Positions 8,302-18,881 of a DNA stretch of 64,000 nt are shown one piece after another. The DNA is from Halobacillus litoralis. GTDB taxonomy: Bacteria > Bacillota > Bacilli > Bacillales > Halobacillaceae. Below the pieces are notes generated by a model. The model saw only the letters and a program-made list of their open reading frames with translations. It was not told where the DNA came from and ran no database searches. Both the position numbers and the translations under genes were made by a program. Numbering within the stretch: position 1 is the first letter of the stretch; every line of letters begins with the position of its first letter. The stretch is from contig NZ_WMEW01000004.1 in NCBI RefSeq assembly GCF_009856355.1, positions 176,747 through 240,746 of the forward strand, written 5' to 3'.

Positions 8302-9398
8302 CAACGGCTGGAATAGCGGCTCACGCTGAGCAGCAGTCCAAGTGAAGCGAGCGTCAAAGTCAGGGAAGATCCGCCATAACTGACAAGCGGCAGAGTGATG
8401 CCGGTTACAGGAATCAGACCAGTGACAACACTGACGTTAATCATCACTTGGATACTGACCATCCCCACAATACCCAGAGCAAGCAGCGAGCCGAACAAAT
8501 CCGGAGCCAGCAGGCTTGTGCGGATCCCCCTCCAGAGGACGATGAAGAATAGAGAAAGGATAAAAAAACCACCAAGGAATCCAAGCTCTTCGGCTAGGAC
8601 AGCAAATATAAAATCGGTCTGCGGTTCTGGAAGATAAAAGAATTTCTGCATACTGTTACCAAGACCAAGTCCAAGCAGACCACCCGGGCCGATCGCATAC
8701 AGCGACTGGATGATTTGAAACCCCGCCCCGAGCGGGTCTTCCCACGGGTGAAGAAAAGCGGTAATCCTTTTGATCCGGTAAGGGGCAGAGGCAATCAATC
8801 CGATCATCCCCGCCATTCCGGCGGCTGCAATCCACATGAAGTGACTGATCCTTGCACCGGACGTAAACAACATGACAAGACATGTCCCAACCATAACAAC
8901 GCCTGTCCCTAAATCCGGCTGCAGCATAATCAGGGCAAAAGGAAAAAGGATCAGGGCCAATGCAGGAAGAAAGCCCTCCTGGAACGAATTCATCTTCTTC
9001 TGTCGTTCCGATAGAAAACGTGAGAGATACAATATTAACCCAAGCTTCATAAATTCAGACGGCTGGATACTGAACATGCCGACACCAATCCAGCTCCTTG
9101 CCCCCCCTCTCACCATCCCGACACCCGGGATGAGAACAGCAGCAAGAAAAACCAGGCAGATAATCATGATCTTCTTTGAGTGCGGATGCCAGACATAATA
9201 TGGAATCCTGGAAAGGACGACCATGGCTATCAATCCCGCAGCTGCAAAAAGGATCTGCCGCTTGGCAAAGAACCATGGATCGTCAAATTTGTATTCCGAC
9301 CAGATGCTGGAGGAACTGTAAACCATAACAATTCCCATGATCAAAATGCCGAGAATAGCGGTGACCAACCATAGATCCGGCTTTTTTTTCGTTTCCAT
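8301..9398 (-). CDS. spoVE: FtsW/RodA/SpoVE-family glycosyltransferase, SpoVE by position
   Basis: A 365-residue SEDS protein (B. subtilis SpoVE 366) with about ten transmembrane helices. SEDS signature segments are visible: QPSEFMKLGLILYLS, MLQPDLGTG and, near the end, TGITLPLVSYGGSS. SEDS proteins polymerise lipid II together with a class B PBP; SpoVE pairs with SpoVD for spore cortex. The chosen ATG gives the family N-terminus and has GGGAGGT upstream; a start 7 codons earlier lacks a ribosome site. Position after murD fits SpoVE, but since ftsW is missing from its usual place beside pycA, a vegetative division role cannot be excluded. Confidence 0.9.
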   Translation of the reverse strand: METKKKPDLWLVTAILGILIMGIVMVYSSSSIWSEYKFDDPWFFAKRQILFAAAGLIAMVVLSRIPYYVWHPHSKKIMIICLVFLAAVLIPGVGMVRGGARSWIGVGMFSIQPSEFMKLGLILYLSRFLSERQKKMNSFQEGFLPALALILFPFALIMLQPDLGTGVVMVGTCLVMLFTSGARISHFMWIAAAGMAGMIGLIASAPYRIKRITAFLHPWEDPLGAGFQIIQSLYAIGPGGLLGLGLGNSMQKFFYLPEPQTDFIFAVLAEELGFLGGFFILSLFFIVLWRGIRTSLLAPDLFGSLLALGIVGMVSIQVMINVSVVTGLIPVTGITLPLVSYGGSSLTLTLASLGLLLSVSRYSSR

Positions 9399-9462
9399 AA
9401 GAAAAGCCCTACCTCCCATCTGAAATGGAAAACAGGGCTTAAGCTTGTCACATAAGCCCTTA

Positions 9463-10806
9463 TTAAAGGGTATGCACAGCTTCTATAAACATGTGGCCTC
9501 TTTCTTCGAATGTTTTGTATTGATCCCAGCTTGCACAGGCGGGACTCAACAAGATGACATCATCTTCCCGGGAGCGCTGATAGGCTTCCTTGACAGCCTC
9601 CTGCATCGTTTCAACCTTCACGACGTCAGAAATCCCAGCCTGTGCCGCCGTGCCTGCAAGCAGGTCCGCGGTTTCACCAAATACAACCATGGATGTCACT
9701 CCGCCCAGATAAGGAATCAAACCATCAAAGCTCGTACCTCTGTCCAGACCGCCGGCCAGAAGGATGACAGGCTTCTCAAAGGACCTCAGCGCATAGGAGG
9801 TTGCCAGGAGATTCGTTGCTTTTGAATCGTTATAGAAAAGCCGGCCATTTTTGTTTGTCACATACTGCAGGCGGTGCGGAACCCCGGCAAATGTTGAAAG
9901 CACCTCAACGATCGCTTCACTTCTGATGCCGTTCGCTTTTACCGCCGCTACAGCAGCGAGAATGTTCTGCAGGTTCTGCTCTCCTACGAGAACAATGTCT
10001 TCTTTTTTCATAATGGCTTCCTGCTCAAAGTAGATGAAAGTCTCGTCAGCCCAGGCTCCTTTCCCTTGTTCCTTCAGGGAAAAAGGGATAAGCTCCGCGT
10101 TCACATCAGGCAGGAAGGATCCAATAGCTGCATCATCAGCGTTGTACACAAGAACGTCTTCTTCTGTCTGGTTTTTTGTAATCCGGGCTTTGGCTTTATG
10201 ATAATTGTCCAGCGTGTGATGATAATCCAGATGGGCTTCATACAGGTTCAGCCAGACAGCGATATCCGGACGGAAAGTTTCTGTTCCCAGCAGCTGGAAA
10301 GAGGACAATTCAGTCACCATGGTTTCATCTTCTGACGTATTCCTCGCCACTTCACAGGATACATGGCCGATGTTGCCGGCCAGGGAAACAGGCTTGTGAT
10401 CCGCTTGAATCATTTCATGAATCAGCGTCGTTGTCGTTGTTTTTCCGTTGGAACCTGTCACCGCGATCATCGGGCCCTCGTGAAGCCATCCCGTCAGTTC
10501 CACTTCTGTTACGACAGGAAGACGGCGGTTGACCGCTTCCGCCACCACCGGGTTCTCATAAGGAATGCCGGGATTCTTAATTACATAATCGACGTCATCC
10601 AGCACAGATAGCGGATGGCCGCCTGTAATCACTTCCGCCCCGCTTTCCTTCAAGTAGAGCACTTCCGGGCTGTCCGGATCCGCTTTAAAGTCATTGATTC
10701 TTACCTTCACTCCACTCTCAAGCAGCAGCTGTGCCGCTGCAGTCCCGCTTTTAGCGAGGCCGAGGACGAGCACACGTGTATAAGGAAATCCGCTTAACTT
10801 CTTCAT
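9463..10806 (-). CDS. murD: UDP-N-acetylmuramoylalanine--D-glutamate ligase MurD
   Basis: 447 residues. ATP-dependent cytosolic ligase adding D-Glu to UDP-MurNAc-L-Ala. The Mur-ligase P-loop [10 protein letters not shown] is near residue 117; the N-terminal Rossmann domain begins [17 protein letters not shown], and the C-terminal domain carries YNDSKATN and [19 protein letters not shown], both MurD hallmarks. Its ATG overlaps the end of mraY by 4 bases, so the two are translationally coupled. Nothing unusual in length or motifs. Confidence 0.98.
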   Translation of the reverse strand: MKKLSGFPYTRVLVLGLAKSGTAAAQLLLESGVKVRINDFKADPDSPEVLYLKESGAEVITGGHPLSVLDDVDYVIKNPGIPYENPVVAEAVNRRLPVVTEVELTGWLHEGPMIAVTGSNGKTTTTTLIHEMIQADHKPVSLAGNIGHVSCEVARNTSEDETMVTELSSFQLLGTETFRPDIAVWLNLYEAHLDYHHTLDNYHKAKARITKNQTEEDVLVYNADDAAIGSFLPDVNAELIPFSLKEQGKGAWADETFIYFEQEAIMKKEDIVLVGEQNLQNILAAVAAVKANGIRSEAIVEVLSTFAGVPHRLQYVTNKNGRLFYNDSKATNLLATSYALRSFEKPVILLAGGLDRGTSFDGLIPYLGGVTSMVVFGETADLLAGTAAQAGISDVVKVETMQEAVKEAYQRSREDDVILLSPACASWDQYKTFEERGHMFIEAVHTL

Positions 10807-11789
10807 CCAAACATCACCTCAATATAGATACCGAGCACGGCAAAAATCAGTCCGACTGCCCAGAATGTCGTCACGACACGCCACTCAGACCAGCCCTTCA
10901 ATTCATAATGGTGGTGAAGCGGACTCATTTTGAACACGCGTTTTCCAGTTGTTTTAAAGGAAATGACCTGGATAATGACCGAGAGGGTTTCCAGGACGAA
11001 GACCCCGCCGACCACGACGAGAATCAGTTCCATTTTTGTTAAAATAGCAATCATGGCAATGGCTCCGCCGAGAGCCAGGGAACCCGTATCCCCCATAAAT
11101 ACTTTGGCAGGGTGGGCGTTAAAGACAAGGAACCCGAGCAGGGCACCGACAATAGCCAGAGAAAAAATGGTGACTTCCACGTTCAGCTGTCCTGTCCACG
11201 CAAGAATTCCGAATGCACCAAAGGCAATCGCAGCCGTACCGGCCAGAAGACCGTCCAGGCCATCCGTTAAGTTGACCGCATTGGATGCTCCGACGAGCAT
11301 GAATAAAATCAGCAGAGCGTAGCCCCAGCCAAGGTCCACATCAATGGACGTCCCTGGAACACTGATATAGGTCGGGAAATCGGACCGGCGCAGAATGAGA
11401 TAAACCACAAGGGCAATGATGATCTGCCCGAGCATCTTCTGTTTGGACTTTAAGCCGAGGTTCCGTTTTAAGGCTACTTTAATATAATCGTCCAAAAAGC
11501 CAAGCAGGCCGTAGCCGACCAAAACAAATAACACAAGGAACAACTGGATGTTCCCCGTGTCCGGGTTAAACCAATAGGATGAAATCAATGTTGTGATCAC
11601 AACAGATACGATAATCATGACACCACCCATTGTCGGGGTGCCGGATTTTTTCTGGTGGGACTCGGGTCCCTCATCTCGAATACTTTGACCGAATTTCAAT
11701 CGTCTTAAGAATGGAATGATCATCGGCGAAATGACTACAGTGATGGCGAATGAAAGGACCATAGTTAACAGTAGTATGTATTCATTCAT
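10803..11789 (-). CDS. mraY: Phospho-N-acetylmuramoyl-pentapeptide transferase MraY
   Basis: 328-residue polytopic enzyme that moves phospho-MurNAc-pentapeptide to undecaprenyl phosphate, giving lipid I. The diagnostic aspartates are in [10 protein letters not shown] and [15 protein letters not shown]; the histidine-rich loop [15 protein letters not shown] is also present. About ten transmembrane helices. The start has AGGAGGAAAACAAACA in front. It is in the order murF-mraY-murD as in other Firmicutes. With murG absent from this cluster, the lipid I to lipid II step must be encoded elsewhere. Confidence 0.98.
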   Translation of the reverse strand: MNEYILLLTMVLSFAITVVISPMIIPFLRRLKFGQSIRDEGPESHQKKSGTPTMGGVMIIVSVVITTLISSYWFNPDTGNIQLFLVLFVLVGYGLLGFLDDYIKVALKRNLGLKSKQKMLGQIIIALVVYLILRRSDFPTYISVPGTSIDVDLGWGYALLILFMLVGASNAVNLTDGLDGLLAGTAAIAFGAFGILAWTGQLNVEVTIFSLAIVGALLGFLVFNAHPAKVFMGDTGSLALGGAIAMIAILTKMELILVVVGGVFVLETLSVIIQVISFKTTGKRVFKMSPLHHHYELKGWSEWRVVTTFWAVGLIFAVLGIYIEVMFG

Positions 11790-11828
11790 TGTTTGTTTTC
11801 CTCCTTTTGCAACATCATCGCCGGTCGA

Positions 11829-13190
11829 TCACTTCACAAGATCTGGCAGCATGTCTTCCAATTTCATTCCACGTGATGCTTTCATGAGTACGACGGTATC
11901 CGCTGTTAATAACGGGCGGATATGATGACTTGCTTGTTGCTTTTCTTTAAAATGTTTGACTTCCATGTCCGGATACCGGGAGGAAGCAGCCTCTGAAATT
12001 TTCTCAGAATGGACACCGATTGTAAAGACAGCGTCAATCTTTTCATCTACTGCTTCGGCTACACCAGCATGCAGCTCCTCGGATTTCCCGCCGAGCTCAT
12101 ACATATCCCCTAATATTAACACCTTTTTTGTTTTGGATGTCAACTGCCGGATGACCTCAATCATCGCCTTCATGGACGTAGGGGACGCATTATAAGCATC
12201 ATTAATGATGAGGGAGCCCTGATAACCCTCGTGCTTTTCAAAGCGCATCGCGGACATCTGCATCTGCCGGAACCCTTGTTGAATCTCCTCTTTCGTCATG
12301 CCCAGACGCTTGGCAAGGGCAATGACAAACGAAGCATTTTTCACATTATGACGGCCTGTCATTGGGAGTTCATAGTCTTCTTCCATCAGCCGGAACGTAG
12401 AATTTTCATCGGTCATCCCGGTAATCTCAGCTTTGTAATCGCATGATGAACCAAAGCCGCATCCGATGGTACCTGCTCTTGTTTTCACATGATCAAGCAG
12501 CGGCTCATCCGCATCAATAATCAGGCATCCTTCATCAGCCAGTCCGTCTGTAATTTCCAGTTTGGCGGCAGCGATGGCTTCTCTAGTGCCCAGATTTTCG
12601 ATGTGGGATTCACCGATATTTGTAATAATCGCATGATCCGGCTGTGCGATATGTGACAACACCGAAATCTCTCCGGCTCTGTCCATGCCCATTTCCAAGA
12701 CGACAGCCTCTGTGTCCGGCAGCATAGACAGGACCGTCAGGGGAAGACCGATATGATTGTTAAAGTTCCCTGCTGTTTTATGGGTTTTAAATTTTGCCGC
12801 GAGAACAGAAGCGGTCATATCCTTCGTGGTCGTCTTTCCATTGGAACCTGTGATTCCCACAACAATAGGATCCACTTTTTTTAAATACCAGGAGGCGAGG
12901 TCCTGGAGCGCTTTGGTGGTGTCCTTTACAAAAAAGACCGGAAAATCAGTCGGGATCAGACCAGGCAGCGGCTGGTCCTCCTGCCACAAAGCTGCCACGG
13001 CTCCCTGCTTTATGGCTTCGCCTGCAAATTGGTGGGCATCAAAGCTCTCTCCGACAATGGGCACAAACAAACTCTGAGGAGCTGACTTCCTTGTATCTGT
13101 CATGATCGAGTCGACAGCGATTTTATCTGCGCCGGCTCCTTTATAAGTTGAAAATAGATGTGTAAGCTCCTGAACTTCAAAAATCATCAT
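11829..13190 (-). CDS. murF: UDP-N-acetylmuramoyl-tripeptide--D-alanyl-D-alanine ligase MurF
   Basis: 453 residues. Adds D-Ala-D-Ala to the UDP-MurNAc-tripeptide. P-loop [11 protein letters not shown] near residue 115, followed by NFNNHIGLPLTVL and VLEMGMDRAGEI, both typical of MurF; the third domain contains NDAYNASPTSMKAMIEV. It overlaps the end of murE by 4 bases, suggesting coupled translation. B. subtilis has murF elsewhere, beside ddl; here it is inside the mra cluster, as in many other bacteria. Confidence 0.97.
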   Translation of the reverse strand: MMIFEVQELTHLFSTYKGAGADKIAVDSIMTDTRKSAPQSLFVPIVGESFDAHQFAGEAIKQGAVAALWQEDQPLPGLIPTDFPVFFVKDTTKALQDLASWYLKKVDPIVVGITGSNGKTTTKDMTASVLAAKFKTHKTAGNFNNHIGLPLTVLSMLPDTEAVVLEMGMDRAGEISVLSHIAQPDHAIITNIGESHIENLGTREAIAAAKLEITDGLADEGCLIIDADEPLLDHVKTRAGTIGCGFGSSCDYKAEITGMTDENSTFRLMEEDYELPMTGRHNVKNASFVIALAKRLGMTKEEIQQGFRQMQMSAMRFEKHEGYQGSLIINDAYNASPTSMKAMIEVIRQLTSKTKKVLILGDMYELGGKSEELHAGVAEAVDEKIDAVFTIGVHSEKISEAASSRYPDMEVKHFKEKQQASHHIRPLLTADTVVLMKASRGMKLEDMLPDLVK

Positions 13191-14659
13191 AAATGCTCCT
13201 TCATTTCTCTTATTATCTCTCTTGCTGTTTCCCTATCATCAAAGGGATACCGGACCCCTTTAATCTCCTGGTACGTCTCATGGCCTTTCCCTGCAATGAG
13301 AATCATATCCCCTTTGCCTGCGGAAACCACTGCCTGCCTGAGGGCTTCCCTGCGGTCCTCGACAATGTGGTAGTTCCCCTTCAGATCAGCGGTGATATCT
13401 GCAAAAATCTGTTCTGGATCTTCCGAGCGGGGGTTATCGTTCGTGAAGATCACTTGATCTGCATACTTCACACTGATATTCCCCATGACGGACCGCTTAC
13501 TCCTGTCCCTGTCTCCTCCACACCCTACGACGAGGATGATTTTCCCGCTGGTGACTGCTGTAGCGGTTTTCAGGACATTTTCAAGTGAGTCGGGCGTATG
13601 GGCATAGTCGACCACCACCCCGTAGGGCTGCCCTTCCCTTATCGATTCAAAACGCCCTCTTATCCCTTTGGTATGGAGGAAAGACTGCTGAATCGTTTCC
13701 AGGGAAGCACCGGACAGGATAGCAGCTGATGCTGCGGCCAGCATATTATAAATGCTGAATTCCCCCATTAACGGGCTTTCAATCATCATATTTCCGATCG
13801 GTGTCTCCAATCGAAAGAACGTACCTTTTTCCGTCAGGCGGCAGTTTCGAGCTTGAACATCTGCCCGGCCCTTCACCCCATATGTCAAAAGTCCCTGAGA
13901 GGTGGAACGGATGAATTTCGAGGCCGAGGGAGAGTCGATATTGATGACAGCAAACCGCTCCCGCTTTTTATTATACCCATTCCCCAATTGTGCGAACAAT
14001 AGGGACTTTGCACGAAGATAATCATCAAAATGATCATGGTAATCCAAGTGATCCCTCGTCAGGTTGGTGAACACAGCCACATTAAAATCACACCCGTATA
14101 CCCGGCCCTGGTCGAGTGCGTGAGAAGAGACCTCCATCACCGCATGCTCCACACCCGCTCGTTTCATATCGCTGAAATACCGCTGAAGAGTCAAGGCATC
14201 AGGGGTTGTATTTTTAACCGGCTGCCTCTTCCCTGCGATATCCACTTCAATGGTTCCTATCAATCCTGCTTTCTTCTCCATCCGCTGGAAGATATCATAG
14301 AGAAGGTAACTGATGCTCGTTTTGCCGTTGGTGCCTGTAATTCCTGTTACATGCAGATCTTCGGATGGATTATGATAAAAAGCGGCGGCTGTCATAGCAG
14401 CCGCCCTGGTTGTATCATTGACCAGAATAACCGGAACATTCAAAGGCAGCGGAACTTCAGCTAAGACAGCTGCCGCTCCGCGCTTGACGGCGTCAGCTGC
14501 AAAACGATGACCATCCATGTTCACCCCACGCAGACAGATAAAGAGATCACCGTGGGAGGTTGAACGTGAATCCATACTGAGACCTGTTATGTTGACGTTT
14601 TTCAACGGCCGTGAACTTTGGTAAAAAGGGACAAAGCGGAGCACCTTTTCTAATTTCAA
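13187..14659 (-). CDS. murE: UDP-MurNAc-L-Ala-D-Glu:meso-diaminopimelate ligase MurE
   Basis: 490 residues from a TTG start (B. subtilis 494). Mur-ligase P-loop GTNGKTSISYLL near 115. The substrate-selecting motif reads DNPRSEDP (FTNDNPRSEDPEQIF), the form found in enzymes adding meso-diaminopimelate, where L-lysine enzymes have a different sequence. The enzyme adds the third peptide residue in the cytosol. The TTG gives the N-terminus MKLEKVLRF and lies 8 bases after GAGGG; a GTG just before it is a possible alternative. It is followed by murF with a 4-base overlap. Confidence 0.96.
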   Translation of the reverse strand: MKLEKVLRFVPFYQSSRPLKNVNITGLSMDSRSTSHGDLFICLRGVNMDGHRFAADAVKRGAAAVLAEVPLPLNVPVILVNDTTRAAAMTAAAFYHNPSEDLHVTGITGTNGKTSISYLLYDIFQRMEKKAGLIGTIEVDIAGKRQPVKNTTPDALTLQRYFSDMKRAGVEHAVMEVSSHALDQGRVYGCDFNVAVFTNLTRDHLDYHDHFDDYLRAKSLLFAQLGNGYNKKRERFAVINIDSPSASKFIRSTSQGLLTYGVKGRADVQARNCRLTEKGTFFRLETPIGNMMIESPLMGEFSIYNMLAAASAAILSGASLETIQQSFLHTKGIRGRFESIREGQPYGVVVDYAHTPDSLENVLKTATAVTSGKIILVVGCGGDRDRSKRSVMGNISVKYADQVIFTNDNPRSEDPEQIFADITADLKGNYHIVEDRREALRQAVVSAGKGDMILIAGKGHETYQEIKGVRYPFDDRETAREIIREMKEHL

Positions 14660-14708
14660 CACTGTCACCCTCACCTGTTTACAGATTTAATAATTGGACG
14701 GGGAGGCG

Positions 14709-16631
14709 TTAATCACCAAGGTAAACACGGACGGTGGAGCCTGTCGGAACTTTCACACCCGGTTCCGGCGCCTGTGTGATGACCTTCGTCCCTTCTCCGC
14801 TGACCTCCACTTCCAGATTCATCAGCATGCGGCTTAAATCTTCTTTGTCCATCCCGGTAATTTCAGGTACTGCTACGAGAGGTTCCTCCGGCCAGGCGTA
14901 TTCTTTTTCCAAACCATCGTTGCGTGGTTCCACACCCATCGCCCGCAGGCTGTCGCCCATGATACTTCCAACTATTGGTGCTGCTACAACACCTCCGAAC
15001 TGGACGGTGTTTTTCGGGTTATCAATGGCAAGATAGACCACCAGCTCCGGGTCGTCAGCGGGAGCAAAGCCGATAAAAGACACGATGTGGTTATTCTCCA
15101 TATACTTCCCGTCAGGACCCACTTTCTGTGCTGTTCCCGTCTTTCCACCGACACGGTACCCCTCAACGTAAGCCCCCCTTCCCGTTCCCTGTGCCACGAC
15201 ACTTTCCAGCGCATGACGGATTTGAGCAGAGGTTTCCTCTGAAATGACCTGCTCCTTCAACACCGGCTCATTCTCCTCGAGCACATCTCCTGACACAGGA
15301 TCGAGCCAGGCTTCCTGAATGTAAGGCTCAAAATAATAGCCTCCGTTTACAGCGGCAGCTACAGCCATAACCTGTTGGATCGGTGTTACGGATACACCCT
15401 GTCCAAAAGCAGTCGTTGCCTGCTCCACAGGCCCCACATTCTCACGCTTGAATAATATACCGCTTCCTTCTCCCTCAAGGTCAATGCCTGTCTTGGATCC
15501 AAAGCCAAAGAGGTCAATATAATCGAACAGCTTTTCTTTTCCAAGCCGGTCTCCAAGTTCAACAAAACCCGGGTTACAGGAATTCTGGACAACTTCCAAA
15601 AACGTCTGATCTCCATGCCCCCCGCTCTTCCAGCAGTGCAGGGTCGCTCCGTCCACTTTCACAGCTCCTGAATCATGAAAATGTTCCTCTTCAAGATCCA
15701 CAAGCCCTTCTTCCAGGGCGGCAGCCAACGTGATAATCTTAAACGTCGATCCCGGCTCATACGTACTCCACACGGGTAGATTCCGGTTGTATACCTCCGG
15801 TTTCACTTTCTGATAATCCGCCGGATCGAAATTCGGGCGGGATGCCATTCCCACTACCTTTCCCGTGTCCGGATCAACAGCGAGTGCCACCGCTCCGTCA
15901 GGGTTGTATTTGGCCTGGGCGATATCCAATTCTCTTTCAATGATTGACTGCACTTGATAATCGATGGTGAGCTTCAGATCCTTGCCGTCGACGGGCGGCT
16001 CGTACACATCGGCCATGTCAGGCATGCGCTTTCCCTTCGCATCGGAGAAAAAGGATAACGCCCCCTTCTCCCCTTTCAACTCTTCATCATAATAAGCTTC
16101 AAGACCAAGGAGGCCCTGGTTATCAATTCCACTGAACCCAAGGACATGCGATAAGAAGGATCCGTGTGGATAGTAGCGTTCGGAATCCTCAGCAATATAG
16201 ACACCCGGCATATTCAAAGACTGAATCGCCGCCGCCTGCTCCTCTGAAATCTTCCGCCCCTCGGGGTGGATTTTCTCGATGGAAATCAGCTTCGTCACGT
16301 GCGTGTAGGCTTTTTCCACGCTCATATCCAAAATCTGCGCCAGGTTCTCCGCTGTCTGCTCAGGTTCTTTAATCTGTCTTGGCACAACCATGACCGTCGG
16401 AGCCGACTGGTTGCCGACAAGAACTTCCCCATTCGTATCAACAATTTTCCCCCGCTCCGGCTCAAATGTGATATCCCTGCTCCAGGATTCCTCAGCCTTT
16501 GCGATCAGAAAGTCGCTTAAGAAAAACTGAACATACCCGAGCCTGCCGGCAATTACCATAAAAATAAACATGCCCACAAAAAAGACAGTGACTAACCGTT
16601 TCTTCACGATCACCTGTGATACTCGTCTCAT
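14709..16631 (-). CDS. spoVD: Stage V sporulation protein D, class B penicillin-binding protein
   Basis: 640 residues (B. subtilis SpoVD 646). Order of parts: short cytosolic start, one transmembrane helix (LVTVFFVGMFIFMVIAG), PBP dimerisation domain, transpeptidase domain with active-site GSTFK, SCN and KTGTAQ motifs, then one C-terminal PASTA domain. It is the cortex transpeptidase needed with SpoVE in the mother cell. The ATG chosen lies 8 bases after AAAGGAG; the earlier in-frame ATG (16637) is too close. The 86-base gap upstream was searched for a sigma-E promoter without a convincing match. Confidence 0.95.
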   Translation of the reverse strand: MRRVSQVIVKKRLVTVFFVGMFIFMVIAGRLGYVQFFLSDFLIAKAEESWSRDITFEPERGKIVDTNGEVLVGNQSAPTVMVVPRQIKEPEQTAENLAQILDMSVEKAYTHVTKLISIEKIHPEGRKISEEQAAAIQSLNMPGVYIAEDSERYYPHGSFLSHVLGFSGIDNQGLLGLEAYYDEELKGEKGALSFFSDAKGKRMPDMADVYEPPVDGKDLKLTIDYQVQSIIERELDIAQAKYNPDGAVALAVDPDTGKVVGMASRPNFDPADYQKVKPEVYNRNLPVWSTYEPGSTFKIITLAAALEEGLVDLEEEHFHDSGAVKVDGATLHCWKSGGHGDQTFLEVVQNSCNPGFVELGDRLGKEKLFDYIDLFGFGSKTGIDLEGEGSGILFKRENVGPVEQATTAFGQGVSVTPIQQVMAVAAAVNGGYYFEPYIQEAWLDPVSGDVLEENEPVLKEQVISEETSAQIRHALESVVAQGTGRGAYVEGYRVGGKTGTAQKVGPDGKYMENNHIVSFIGFAPADDPELVVYLAIDNPKNTVQFGGVVAAPIVGSIMGDSLRAMGVEPRNDGLEKEYAWPEEPLVAVPEITGMDKEDLSRMLMNLEVEVSGEGTKVITQAPEPGVKVPTGSTVRVYLGD

Positions 16632-16717
16632 CTCCATAACTCCTTTAGCAGTCGTAGAGTCAGCTTGTATCACTATATGCAATCGGAAAACGATTAGAAC
16701 ACTGCCTGGACAAGGGA

Positions 16718-18865
16718 TTACGGCTGTTCCGGAACAGCCAGCTCAACGACTAAATAGCCGCCGTCCTTCATATCCGAACCTGCAGCAATGCTTTGTGTTT
16801 CCACATAGCCGCTGCCCATAATTTCCATATTCAAGTTGAAATGCTTCGCCAGACGCTGGACATCCCGCAGGGAATACCCGGTCAAGTCAGGCATTTCAGG
16901 CTGATCGGTTACAAGAAACACCCGCTGGTTTTCGACAATCTGCTCCCCTGATGAGGGCAGAACAGCTTCTACAGTGTTTCCATCACCGATGACTTCCACA
17001 TCTGGGAAAGAAGCTTGAAGCGTGTCCTCTGCCTCCTGTACGGACTTTCCAGACACATCCGGAATGGTTACAGGGGATAAAGACTCTTCTGCATCTTTAT
17101 CAGGCTGGATGTTCAAGTAATGAAGACTGTTTTCCATAACGGTCCTGACAATATAGGAAACAGGTTCAGAGCCGAGCTCCGTCACTTCAAGGTCCGGCTG
17201 CTGCACTGCTACATACATCAACAGCTCCGGATCTTCCGCAGGAGCCATCCCCATAAAGGAGAACACGTAGTTGTTACGACCGGTCAGATACCCCTTGCCG
17301 GGCTCACTGATCTGAGCCGTTCCTGTCTTTCCAGCCAGGGAATAATCATCCAGCTTGAACGACTGGCCTGTACCGTCTTCTGAGGTGATCACCGTTCCCA
17401 TCAGCTCCCGCATCTGTTCTGCAGTAGAAGCGGACACCGGCTCCCCGATTTTCTCCGGCTGCCCTTCCTCGATCACATCTCCTGTATCACTGGATGTGAT
17501 TTTGGAAAGCATGTAGGGGCGCATCATCTCTCCATCATTGGCGATAGCCGTAGCCGCTGTCATCAGCTGGATCGGAGTAAATGTTGAGCCTTGACCGAAG
17601 GAAGTTGTAATCTGCTCGATCGGACGCTCGTACACGAATTTCCCGGTCGTTTCATTAGGCAGATCAATCCCGGTCTTCTGATCAAGATTGAAACCGGACA
17701 AATACTCCCGCAGTTTCGTCGGTCCAAGTACCTCGTAAGCCAGTTTGGATGAGGCTACGTTGGAGGATCTCCGGAAACCTTCATCATAGGAGATGGCATC
17801 CCATCCGACTCCGTTGTTATGATCCCCGATGGTCGGGGAGTTTTCGGTTACTTTATAAGTCCCCGATTCAAACAGCTCGTTCCCATTATAGACCCCTTCT
17901 TCCATGGCGCTTGCCCATGTGAAGATTTTCATCGTAGAACCCGGTTCAAATGGGTAGGAAATTAAATCATTGTACCAGTTATCCACGTCTCCGATATCAT
18001 TCGGGTTATAGCTCGGGCGGTTACTCATGGCAAGCACTTCCCCCGTTTCAGGGTCCATCACAGCGGCCATAATTTTCTCGGGGCTGTATTGTTCATCCAC
18101 CTGGGACATGGCGTCCTCGAGGAACGTCTGGATTTTCTGATCAATCGTTAAATACACATCGCTGCCATCCTCCGGTTCAGTCATGATTTCATTCGGATTC
18201 AGCAGCTTTGTCCCGTATTTATCCCGTTCATAGCTGATCTTACCTTTTTCCTCCTGAAGGTAATCCTCCATCTGTTTTTCGATGCCTGTCACCCCGGAAA
18301 TGCTTCCTTCCTGAGTGCGGGCAAAACCGATCAGGTGCGAAGCGAACATACCGTTAGGATAATACCTTTTGGATTCTTCCTTAAAGGCAATGCCATTCAG
18401 ATCGAGATCTTTAATTTCTTCCATTTCCTCCTGGGTAAGAGAACTGGAATTCGTCCCGAATTCCACCTGGAAACGGCCGTTCTCCTGAGCGGACCGGAGT
18501 TTATCAGCAATTTCACTCTCTTCCATCCCTAATAAAGGAGCGAGCCCCGAAGCGGTTTCATCGATATCATCCACATGCTGGGGCTCAGGGAGATTGTTGG
18601 AATAGTCGGGATCTACGACAGCATAAAGCCGGTAGGTCGGGCGGTCATAAGCAAGTACCATCCCGTTCTTATCATAGATTTTCCCCCGTGCGGCATCGAT
18701 CTCATAGGAACTCGTACGAATATCCTCGGCATACTCCGACAGATCCACCCCTTCGATGGTGGCGGCGGTTTCTATATAGAGGAAGCGTCCGACGATGACG
18801 AGAAAGAACAAGGAAAATACGGCGGTTAATATTATTGAACTACGGTTATTTTTATTGTCCTTCAT
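16718..18865 (-). CDS. pbpB: Penicillin-binding protein 2B (FtsI-type division transpeptidase)
   Basis: 715 residues, B. subtilis PBP2B-like. N-terminal transmembrane helix (SIILTAVFSLFFLVIVGRFLYI), dimerisation domain, transpeptidase domain with GSTMK, SSN and KTGTAQ motifs, then two PASTA repeats (from about residue 580: VTIPDVSGKSVQEAE..., MPDLTGYSLRDVQRL...). It cross-links septal peptidoglycan at the external face of the membrane and is essential for division in B. subtilis. It is preceded by ftsL with 16 bases between and followed by spoVD. Confidence 0.96.
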   Translation of the reverse strand: MKDNKNNRSSIILTAVFSLFFLVIVGRFLYIETAATIEGVDLSEYAEDIRTSSYEIDAARGKIYDKNGMVLAYDRPTYRLYAVVDPDYSNNLPEPQHVDDIDETASGLAPLLGMEESEIADKLRSAQENGRFQVEFGTNSSSLTQEEMEEIKDLDLNGIAFKEESKRYYPNGMFASHLIGFARTQEGSISGVTGIEKQMEDYLQEEKGKISYERDKYGTKLLNPNEIMTEPEDGSDVYLTIDQKIQTFLEDAMSQVDEQYSPEKIMAAVMDPETGEVLAMSNRPSYNPNDIGDVDNWYNDLISYPFEPGSTMKIFTWASAMEEGVYNGNELFESGTYKVTENSPTIGDHNNGVGWDAISYDEGFRRSSNVASSKLAYEVLGPTKLREYLSGFNLDQKTGIDLPNETTGKFVYERPIEQITTSFGQGSTFTPIQLMTAATAIANDGEMMRPYMLSKITSSDTGDVIEEGQPEKIGEPVSASTAEQMRELMGTVITSEDGTGQSFKLDDYSLAGKTGTAQISEPGKGYLTGRNNYVFSFMGMAPAEDPELLMYVAVQQPDLEVTELGSEPVSYIVRTVMENSLHYLNIQPDKDAEESLSPVTIPDVSGKSVQEAEDTLQASFPDVEVIGDGNTVEAVLPSSGEQIVENQRVFLVTDQPEMPDLTGYSLRDVQRLAKHFNLNMEIMGSGYVETQSIAAGSDMKDGGYLVVELAVPEQP

Positions 18866-18881
18866 AGATGATCACCAGCGT

